Below, one piece after another: positions 55,265 to 64,000 of a stretch of DNA of 64,000 bases. How positions within the stretch are numbered: position 1 is the stretch's first letter; the number at the start of each line of letters is the position of its first letter. A program made the translations under genes and the position numbers. Source of the stretch: Rhipicephalus microplus. Lineage: Eukaryota > Arthropoda > Arachnida > Ixodida > Ixodidae. The notes below the pieces were generated by a model that saw only the letters and a program-made list of their open reading frames with translations, ran no database searches and was not told the DNA's origin. Where the stretch lies: NCBI RefSeq assembly GCF_043290135.1, contig NC_134701.1:204367601-204431600 (forward strand), read 5' to 3'.

Positions 55265-57425
55265 TAATAATCAATACGTGGTAGGTATGTACGCTTTAAT
55301 TTGCGTCCACTTTGTAACGGTGTGCTGCTTTCAAAGTGCCGTATCAACATTCGCATATTATCATTTCCCACTGCATCAATTATCTTCCGCGATTGATGAC
55401 CGCGATTAGAATTGGTAGCGCAGCAGTTATTTTTTTGTGCTGTAAGCTTGAGGTAGGCATGTAAGCCCTTGGCACGCAGCATTACTTTCATGGCACTGGG
55501 TCGAAGCGTGTCCGACCAGGTTTGCCGTGAACGCAGACAGTACGGCACCAGCATGGCACCCAGCGTAATTCACCAGTGCCGGAGACCACCGAGCGTTAAG
55601 AGTTCATGTAAACTCGGAAAAAAAAAACTGGCCTCCATGTGGGCAACAAAAAGGGTGGATTTAGAAACGTGACACAAGCGCTACTTAATGGAAAGTTAAA
55701 TGCTTGTGTTTCGTTGAATAAGCAGTTGCATGATGCTTACAGGGCAAGTAATGACGACGGCGTAATATGTTTGCAAACCATCGCTACGGTAAACATTCGG
55801 TCTTGTGCAGACTCGACGGCGCCAGTTTTACGTGCACATTATTGTTATTGGAAAGCTATCACCCACTCTCTGGCTAAAAATAACTTATTTATCTTTGACT
55901 TAGAATAGTACCTATGCTTAAATGACATATCTACAATAGCTCAATCAAAAAACACATAGTTTTTCGGACCAAATAAACAAAACTCCACTTTTAGTCTATG
56001 TAGAAACGGTATAATCATTCTAATTCTAGACGTACTATTTACTTAAGTGGTTTCGTAGTTGTACGCGAGCACCCTCAAACAGCTGCACGGTTGCACAATA
56101 TAGAAACCACGCCAACAAAAAACGAGAGGTGTTTATCGTAAATTTTCACCTGTTTGCGGTGTGCATAGCGTTGTCTATTTTGGCATACATGATCCTGAAC
56201 GCCCAGTGCATGCATTGGGATTGTCTACTCAAAACTTTTAGACGTGGTTAAAAGCCCTCTATTTAAGACGGGCCTTAAAATCCGACTCGAGGTGATGTCG
56301 TAATGCACGTTATTTTCTAGTTTTTTTCTTGTATTTTTTTTATTCATTTCACCCTTTTTGTTCCGCCCCTTTTCCATTCTTCTTAACTCTTCTTTAGCCT
56401 TCTTTTCTTGTGGAAGGTAACCACATTGTCATGAACACTGGATGATTTACCTGCATTTTATCTTGTTTATTCGTTCATTTTTGCCTGATTTGTCAAGAAC
56501 ATAATTTCTTTGTGCCGTGAAATTTTTCGCAATAGTACCCTGTCACGTTTATAAAATTATTCAGATTTATCCAAGTTTCACAGGTTGGCACGCGGGTTAG
56601 AAAATGCCACTTTGTATAATCGATGTATTACTATTCGAAATACACTTGTGTAAAGACAGCGAAATCTTACACCACTCGTCAGCATATCAATTTGCCATGG
56701 CCTCTTCTGCAAATATTATTTCAAAACTTCTTGCACTAATTTATTGAACAGCTGAATTGTTTGAAGAATAGGCTCAGAATGATTAATATTTCTTCCTGTA
56801 TTATGTCATCTCCTAAATGCTAATCAATAGTTCTGAGAACCGCGTAGCGGTATATCTTGAAACAATTTATCACTTTATTCAAAGCTCGTTTTGAAGAATC
56901 TCGCAAGCAGCCGAATGGGTTAATATAAAGAAACTGACAACCACCCCTTTGTAGCATGAAGTCTTGTAGAAATCCTTTCGAATTACCCACGCAGAAAGCT
57001 TCTTAGTTGTGAGAAAAGTCGCCTTGTTGCGGGGACTTGATCCGCGACCAACTTCTTTCAGGGCTGGCCGTTCTACTGAGTACGCTGACAAGCAAGGTAG
57101 CAAATCACGCTGCAAGGACAAATTCATCGGCAACTCTAAGCACAAGAATAGATATAATTCAAAGAAACAACAACAAAGGGTATAAAAAAAATATAACAAG
57201 CTAGATATACGGATGAATTACAGAATGTTGTTGGGAGATAAGAATAAAAGATTGACATCCGTACACATGAAATTCTCAACTAAATCTCTAAAAACTTCAA
57301 CTAACTTTTTTATGCGTGGCTTCTTGCGACAAACAAACAAACTTGTGTTAACTAAATTTTCAAGAATGTGCTATTCATAGCAGAAAAAAGATGCATGTAG
57401 CAGTACAATTAATCCACATTTTTCT
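55265..57425. other. No gene recognised
   Basis: Frames of 111 codons (55219-55554 -) and 89 codons (55639-55908 +) show no motif. The minus-strand frame at 56879-57199 crosses the tRNA-like relic listed below. Confidence 0.55.
57025..57105 (-). repeat. tRNA-like relic
   Basis: On the minus strand, GCGTACTCAGTAGAACGG (A box and D-arm like) is followed about 35 bases later by GGTCGCGGATCAAGTCCCCG (B box and T-arm like, with GGGGA/TCCCC pairing), in the spacing of a tRNA or tRNA-derived SINE. The acceptor stem does not pair cleanly. Probably a SINE head or tRNA pseudogene. Confidence 0.45.
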
Positions 57426-57429
57426 CCAG

Positions 57430-57972
57430 TGGTTGTGATACTGAGCGTAGGAGGAGAAACTATGTTAAAAGCGTGCGAAGACACACAGCCAAAAAATATA
57501 AACAGTCTTCGAAGTCGTACTTCTGTCGTGCGTTCTTCTTTGTGGTACTTCCATGTAGGCCAGTACACCAGCCCTCCAATATCTCGACACGGGACTCGCG
57601 CTTGTCGCGCAGAAAAGATCGATATGTTTACTTCAGGCTTTGATTCTGTATCACAAGAAGGAAATGCCCTCACTGCTTTTTTTTTGGCCGATGTCGTGAC
57701 ACATACGCACTTCTTTGCGATTGTCGTGATGAAGTGGGAGTCGGTGAACTGCAGTCGTCGTTCTTGTCGTCTGCAGGTTTGGGCATTGATTTTTGCATCA
57801 GTGCCCGCGATATGCGTATTGCTACATATGTCGATGGAGAGAAGTGGAAAGAGAGAGACTTTCACGTGCAGCATTGACGTGCCACGATACTGGTTTTGCC
57901 AGGATATATTTACCGCAGATAATTTTGATTGCTACTTTCCATACTTAAGGGAGAGATTGTCTGCGCAGAGGG
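57430..57972 (+). other. Longest non-transposon open frame; possible exon (low confidence)
   Basis: The plus strand is open for 183 codons (57429-57980). A good 3' splice acceptor (ATTTTTCTCCAG, ending 57429) opens it, and a possible donor (AGAGG|GTAATT, about 57971) lies just before the stop. The minus strand is also open over 167 codons across most of the same DNA, and neither translation has a domain that I recognise. A frame of this length is expected about once by chance in 64 kb. It could be an isolated exon, but codon-use or conservation evidence is missing. Confidence 0.2.
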
Positions 57973-57984
57973 TAATTTGAAATT

Positions 57985-58915
57985 TTTATTGATTGAATCG
58001 CATTCGCTTCTGCACGTTTATGCTGCAGTGGTTGAGGAACTCTCATTGTATAAACACGCCTGACCTGCAGGCGGCTTTCCTAAAGTTAGGCGTCGAATGT
58101 GGTTCAACTGAATCAATACTATTGGCGCAACCGACACTCTGTGTCCGTAACATGTGTTTACATGGAGGTCTTCGTGTGGCCGCTGTAACGACGTAAACTT
58201 AAACTCCTCTTTTTACGTTGCGATGAAAGTTTTATATAGTATCGGAAAAATGGCGCAGCAGGTTGCGCAAGTAAATGTGTTTTGAGATACTATCTTACGT
58301 CCTGCGTTCAATGAGCAGCTTGGATAAAGCCTATGGACTGTTGAATAGCATGAACCTAAATATTCGAATAATTGTGTGTTGTGACAACAAAACAATTTAC
58401 GAATGCTAAGAAACCAAAACTACTTCATTCATCTCCTGATATCTAACTGGCGAGTATACACCGACGCTGTATAATAATTATGTTCTGGCCGATTTGCTGA
58501 GATGACATCAAATTTCTGTTTTAAGTGTCATTGTTTCCCGCCCATGGGTGAGACGGAAAACGTGTGAAGCGTGCTTGAGTTTCGCCTACAAGAATACAAC
58601 GCGATATCATCAAGCCTTGTGCGCTTAGTCTTCAGTCATGCTGTAAATGTAGAAGCATTTGTGAGTGTTACACTTCCCAGTTAAGGCTATTCCGAAATTC
58701 ATACTGCAAGTACACTCGCAAAGCAGACTACGCCAAAATTTTTACTTTAATGCTTTGCGAAATTCACAATGCGTCTCGGCCGTTCCATGCACATCTGCAG
58801 ACTTCGCAATACGTGGACAGCTTTATGCCACCCCGTCGTTGTTCAGATCATATGTTTTTACGCCTGGTGCGATTCAATGACTCCTCTGTTTTTTCTTCCT
58901 TTCCACGAAGCAGTT
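57985..58915. other. No gene recognised
   Basis: AT-rich filler, with 60-71-codon frames only. Confidence 0.6.
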
Positions 58916-58920
58916 TAAAT

Positions 58921-58992
58921 CACTGGCATGTAACAGTGGTAGAACATCTGCTTGCCACGTAAGAGACCTGGGCTGGATTCTCCCTTGATGCG
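58921..58992 (+). tRNA. tRNA-Gly(GCC)-like pseudogene
   Basis: CAGTGGTAGAACATCTGC (D arm and A box), TTGCCAC (anticodon loop with GCC) and CTGGGCTGGATTCTCCC (degenerate T arm, B box) fall in the order and spacing of arthropod tRNA-Gly(GCC). The normally invariant GGTTCGATTCC of the B box reads GGCTGGATTCT. The D arm and the T-stem GGG/CCC survive, but the acceptor stem does not pair well. It is either a tRNA pseudogene or the head of a tRNA-derived SINE; no SINE body is recognised downstream. Confidence 0.5.
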
Positions 58993-58999
58993 TATATTT

Positions 59000-61900
59000 T
59001 GTATTGATATATTAGCATCTATATAATTTTTCCTGACCGACAACGCTTTATATTTCGCTCACAACTAATGACGCCAAAGCCGGAAGTTGTGGGAAACAAG
59101 GTCTTTAAGTACACCGCGTTCAAAAAACTACTGCATTGTTGTTTTTGTTCATCGTACTGCTAATGAGCAGCAATGACATGTTCTTCTTTATTGATTATAG
59201 GATCTCGAACGTTGGTATGAAAACACTAATTGCTTGGTACACTAAATATTGCTTTTAAACACTAAATGTTTAGTACTGGAACTATCCAATAATAAATGTT
59301 AAAAAATGTCCCGGTAGATATTAAAAAAACAAACATCATGCACTTCTGGGCTGGTCAATCATTAACTATGACGAATGGGCGGAGAGTACTGCAGAATTTT
59401 TTTTACGTGCAGCATCTTATATCAAGCCGTCGTAAGCAGTGTCATCAAAATGAACGTAAAATACAATTCTCTGCGAAGAGTATGACCGCAACTCCAAAGT
59501 CCGACTGCCAAGCCAATCACAATCAAAAACCGATTATTTTATTACCGGCAGACGGGCCAGAAGTCTCATTGAACAGAAGATATCTTTCGTTAATAAGTGG
59601 TCAACTTATGTGGTTCTTTCTCTACGAAAAGAAAGTAAAAAAATGAAGTGAGACAGATATGAATAAATGTTTTTCAGTTCATATGTTCTCTTGAAAATCA
59701 TTGTGTATTGTATGTCAGCTGTTTGCGTTAGAGGTGTACCACTTGTCTGCGAATCAATTTTGATACAGTTTGTCTCATAACTATTATACCTGAGGCCTTT
59801 TTTTCACTGAACGCCTTTGCCACAGCTCCATGACCTTTCATCTCTATTTAAGTAATTTTTATTGCGTCCCGAACATTTTTATATGATTAAAATTTGCGCA
59901 TCAAAACTACGTAACGGCTGGTCATCAGTGAGTTAGTTCTGTTCCAAGTTGTTGTCTGGAGCAGATTCGTTAGACCTTCCTAATCTTGTCGTGATAGTGT
60001 TCCGGGTGCCTGTGGTTCTTGCAGTTCTGGCCTAAAGCATCCATTCAAAATCGGGGCACATGCAGAGTGCCCCGACGAGGCAAAGTTAAAAAAAAAGTTC
60101 TTTCTTGCACTTTTGCGTATTCTTGCGGGATGGTTCGAGCACTTACTTCAATGACGTATTTTGTTTTGACGCTTATATAGAACGTGCCACAGTAGTAACT
60201 GCTAAAACAAACATCCCAGGGTGTCACCTAGTGCAACGTCATGTATAACAGAGAACCGCCCAAGCAGAGGAGCTCTCAACATGACGTAATCATGCCCATT
60301 AATTTATTTGTGAGATGACATCCTCGTCAGAAATTAGTGAGCAAAAATCCCTGATCCGGCTTCGTAAGTGCCTCTCAAAGCGCATTGGTCCCTGATTATC
60401 TTCAGCAAGATAGGCAGTAAAGCTCGTTGTTACTTTTTTATTGTTTTACGTTACCTACCTAAAATCAAAGCGCAACAAAATTTAACCTATAGCGATATTT
60501 ACAGAGCACAATAAATGCATGAGGAAAAGCTTGAACTTGCAGTGACCGGAAGGTCGCTGTAAAATTTTACGGCATTACAACGCTTCTCGAGACTCTCAGG
60601 GCGTAGTTTCCGAGAGCACAATGCGTTTGAAGACGGGAATAAAGATGACGAGATGGAGAAAGCCGGGGAAGGGATTTGAACGTGCTTTAAATATTGCGTA
60701 GCGGGCAGGCAGTGCCTTCCAATAGAAGCCACAAAACGCAGTGACGTAATTCAATTTCACCGCACGTCGGCGTGCGAGTCCACTGTAGTAGGGCGGAGTT
60801 TATTCGCTGCCCTCGTCGGTTAAAGTACACGCTCCTTCGGAAGATAGCACACACTTTTAAAGCGTGCTTTTGCCCTCAAATGGGGTCTGCGGCGCGTGTC
60901 TTGACTGGGTAATCTTCATCGTTTTCGACGTCGTTCGGCAGAGCCCTGCAAGGTGTCTGTGGGCGCGCTTTGTATGGCGTGTTCTGCATTTCCAAACAAG
61001 TGACCGCGGAAATCACTCAGGACTGTCATACAGGCGCGGAAAAACGGATCATTCCTTTACTTCTATGTCACTTCACCCTTATGTGGCTTATTGTTCGATA
61101 ACTATATGCCTAGAAGTTTTTTAGGAACTATTCAATTGTGTGGTCGGATCTCGAAGGAAGATTGTAGAATATTTCTCAACATTGACCGACAGGGTTAGCA
61201 TTAAGTAACATGAAGTATGGTCAGAATCAACCTTATTATTAACACTTGAGTTGATGGTAAGGTTATACACTATTTGCATTTGTGTTGTGAAAAAAGGGCC
61301 TTGCAAGGATTTACTTTCGGAAGGCTGATTGCACAGTGGAGCTGTACTTTTTGGCACTTTTGTGAGCGCACTGGGCAGTTGCTGAATCGCACTGGTATGG
61401 GTGCTGGCTTGACCGCTTTAACGCTGGCGCCTGCTGGGAGGCGCTGGAATTTTCACCCGAGTGCGCTCGTGCATATACTAGAGCATGCACTGTTTCTGCC
61501 AGTGCCGTGTGCACGTTTATGTAGCGTGTGCAGCAGTATGTTTCAGAATCGTCTAATATAAAACACTTTATTCGATAGTATACGGATAGATTTTATAGCC
61601 TAACAGGTCCCTATAGCATGCCTCACAATCTTTCGCAAGGCAGAGATAGAGAATAAGCGCTAGACATTCATGAAGTGTGACTGGCGAAGTTGTGGCTTAT
61701 GCCCGTGCATGTTTCAGCAATTAATGCACGTTTTCTGCATATCCCCCACGTATAACAATTCCAAATCAGCTATAACGATTCTATGTTGCTGTGTTTAAAG
61801 CTATAAGCTGGGCGCCTTTTTTGACGTTTACGCCACAATGTTAACGAGACGTAAATGAGATCTCTCGATCACTTCACAACCTTCCCCAGGGGAGGCTAGA

Positions 61901-63385
61901 AAAAAACTGTCGTTCAATATATCGCCACACTATAAATGCATGTCTGACATTCCTTGTCTTTCTACTTACTTCAGATATGGTTTAGGTAACTATGAAAATT
62001 GTTCCGAAGTTCAAACGCAAAAACTTCAACCATCGAAAAATAGGTGCATCGAAAGTGGTCTTACCCAGTGCCCTGTCCCACCAAGCATTAGGCCCATAGT
62101 GCCGGATACTTCGGAGTACATCTTCCAGCACTTTTTTCTTTAATTACACGCAACTCTAGAGTTTAAAACAACTGTAAGTATACTTGAGACATCCGTAAAC
62201 TTAAATCAATGATTTTTCTTTGTGTGCGCTACCCACACAAGGAGCGATGACGATCGATCCATCGCGCTTATAGCAAAGCAGTCTGCCACACCAAAATCTG
62301 CCGGCCATACTAGTCGGTACTTCTCTGACTCGTGTGTAAGAATATAAAATTTGCAGTTAGTAATTTGGTACCCCTTGGTCACAAACACACTGGCATACTC
62401 TTTCGCTAGATTGCAGTAGTTTTTCGTTGGGAGGTTTTCATGCTCTAGGTATCTATATAACTGCAAATGTGTACACTGGCATGCCTACTGTACACTGCCA
62501 TATTGTTGCTTGCGCGAGAAAATGACTCAATATTTAATCATTTACAAAAATATGTATAAACAAGCCATCGTAAAACCTCTGTGCGAAACCGAGAAACGCC
62601 TATCATAGACAAAAATATCGGCAGTAACAGCCGGCAATCTGCGGCTTTTCCTACAGGTCATTTGATATTTGTCGCAGTTGATGCGTGAATTCCTCAAAGA
62701 ATTTTGTGCTCTTGCCAATAGGAGCATGTCATTCAGTGACTGGCAGCCCTGCGATGAAGTCGAATAAAGACGCAATTGTTAATTCGAAAGGAATATAGCA
62801 TCTATCCTGACTGTGCGACTTGTGAACATGAAGCCGGATGGCATGTTCATTGCTTAAATAGTGGTTTTACAAGTACCTGGACATGTTTTGGCGTGGTGTA
62901 GAGTGCCGAGCACTCAGTTGGTGTTTAGAAGGTGGCGAGTTCCAATCCTCTGAGCGGACTCTTTTTTTTTCGTAATTTGTTTTTAGTTTTTAATGCATCA
63001 ACGCGCTCGATAGCACTTCTCTCACTAATATACTTACTTATGGCGAATAGGCATCAATGTTTGCACTCTATAGAGCTGTTTTGCGCTGTGTACCCAGCGC
63101 CTCCCAATAACATACGGCTCTGGTGTCCCAGTTTCTAGCGCTATGCCAGGCCCATAATCCAGCATGGCACTGCACGTTGGTACGCCCTGGCGCTGGAGTT
63201 CGCATTAAGAATATCAAGCTTTAATGCTCATAGTACAGTACTGATTCTGTATAATGCAATACAGTGTTTAGCCCTTATTCACCTTCTTTATCGATGCTTC
63301 ACCCGAGTGTTTGCGCATGTTCAACCATGCATACCGACATGCTAAAGTATGCATTTACTTTGAAACCCAACTTCAAGGCCGATTC
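59000..63385. other. No gene recognised; tRNA-like signals near 60645-60720 (-) and 62905-62975 (+)
   Basis: No coding signal is seen; the 116-codon frame at 59296-59646 has no motif. GTTCAAATCCC (60676-60686, minus) and GAGTTCCAATCCTC (62937-62950, plus), the latter with an upstream AGTTGGT and a following T9 run (62962-62970), resemble B boxes of SINE heads. Neither gives a cloverleaf by eye. Confidence 0.5.
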
Positions 63386-63390
63386 TCCTT

Positions 63391-63900
63391 CTTTAAGTGC
63401 GAATGCACTTTATAAGCGACCCTGAATCTGCCGTCCGCGGTGAGCCTCCTCCTCTCTCCTAGCAACAGCGCGAAGAGCGGAGAGGAGTGTCTGTAGCAAC
63501 GGCGCAGCAACGTCACACACCACGTGATTGCGCACGCTCCGCCCTCCGCTCCGTGGCTGCGCGCGCCCGCGCCCGCTCCCGCACCGCTTTCCACGCCATC
63601 TTGGAGCAGATGGATGCGGCGATGGAGAGTGTGTCTGTGCTCGTGCGTCACTCGGTTCCAGTTGTGGTGGTGGGTGACTTTAACGTGGATGTTAGAAAGG
63701 ACAATGGCTGGTTGGTTGACCACATTTTGAACAATTACTCGATGACATGTCTGTCTGTCGAGTTTCCGACCAAGACCAACGGTGGCTTCGTTGACTCGGC
63801 GTTCAGTAGGAACTGTACGGTCCAACACCGTCTTGCCGGATCCACTCACCGTACATTTCTTCGATCATAAAGCGTTGACAGTAACTGTGAGCTACAATGA
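63391..63900 (+). mobile_element. Hairpin-start sequence followed by a Helentron-like endonuclease fragment
   Basis: TTTAAGTGCGAATGCACTTT (63391-63411) is a hairpin start (AAGTGC-GAAT-GCACTT) followed by TATAAGCGACCC, like the starts at 35236, 46267 and 54376. A GC-rich, CpG-rich stretch follows (63430-63600) and then an endonuclease-like frame. The window ends before any 3' end can be judged. The joining of terminus and coding end suggests an internally deleted element; this is inference. Confidence 0.5.
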
Positions 63901-63921
63901 TAACACCAACAGGTGCTGATT
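63597..63921 (+). pseudogene. Endonuclease (EEP-type) fragment, Helentron-like
   Basis: The frame gives VPVVVVGDFNVDVRKDNGWL (GDFN motif, catalytic Asp/Asn), a CLSVEFPTKTNGGFVD stretch and the matching SAFSRN block. A one-base frameshift near 63808-63815 follows, and the other frame continues NTVLPDPLTVHFFDHKALT with the catalytic DH, ending at a TGA at 63919. The sequence 'GDFNVD...FVDSAFSRN...VHFFDHKAL' is closer to the endonuclease domain fused to Helentron Rep/helicase proteins of arthropods than to the LINE endonuclease at 7.6-8.5 kb; this is from memory of family style. About 105 residues are recognisable, where a whole domain has more than 200. No Rep or helicase is in the window. Confidence 0.6.
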
Positions 63922-64000
63922 TGTAATGACGTGTGTTGTGTGTGTGTGCGTTTGTGTGACGCGCTCTCGATGTGTGCATTTAATGCATCGTACGAAATTG

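Noticed and set aside
59296..59646. 116-codon plus-strand frame
   Set aside because: No motif; lysine- and asparagine-rich through AT composition.

Overview
This window looks like intergenic or intronic DNA from a hard tick. The best fit is a metastriate of the Rhipicephalus type. The evidence is five copies of a tRNA-derived SINE matching the tick family known as Ruka, many decayed non-LTR retrotransposons with tick-like 3' ends, long tetranucleotide microsatellites, and no compact gene organisation. I find no convincing host protein-coding gene. The longest open frames outside transposons (up to 183 codons) are about what chance gives in 64 kb. Species-level assignment is inference.

Layout. 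1-2.25 kb: nothing recognised. 2.25-3.0 kb: a small element with a hairpin end, interrupted near its tip by a truncated Ruka. 5.3-5.57 kb: a hairpin-start relic followed by a compound microsatellite. 5.59-8.79 kb (-): the most complete retrotransposon, CR1/jockey-like, with ORF1 C-terminus, endonuclease, reverse transcriptase and C-terminus, broken by two frameshifts and at least two stops. 10.06-10.39 kb: a purine-rich strand. 11.75-12.2 kb (-): a LINE C-terminus. 15.0-15.3 kb: a fold-back element. 19.99-21.6 kb (-): an LTR-retrotransposon remnant (LTR, primer site, Gag start) with a Ruka insertion, a large palindrome and a diverged ~405-bp duplication. 23.99-24.53 kb: second copy of the 2.25-kb family. 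27.5-28.5 kb and 35.3-36.3 kb: one repeat present as two inverted copies, only one carrying Ruka. 28.6-28.87 kb (-): another LINE C-terminus. 33.5-35.24 kb: a composite of ~147-bp tandem units, a GATA microsatellite and a terminal hairpin. The same composite returns inverted at 54.38-55.26 kb. 38.45-38.7 kb: Ruka. 39.09-39.3 kb: LINE 3' end. 45.27-45.42 and 49.59-49.87 kb (-): LINE 3' ends. 46.27-48.26 kb: two tandem copies of a third hairpin-start family. 50.47-51.74 and 51.95-53.53 kb (+): two LINE 3' halves of one family. 63.39-63.9 kb: a hairpin-start sequence followed by an endonuclease fragment resembling those of Helentrons.

Main idea. Several otherwise unrelated repeats start with the same design: a T-rich flank and A, then a tiny hairpin with a GAA loop (NNNGC-GAA-GCNNN). 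They then carry a microsatellite and/or tandem repeats, and in two families a partial inverted copy of the start lies close to the other end. This is the published architecture of Helentron-associated non-autonomous elements such as Drosophila DINE-1. A Helentron-like endonuclease fragment sits just behind one such start. I propose that these repeats are a tick Helentron-type superfamily. The hairpins and repeats are seen in the sequence; the Helentron link is inference.
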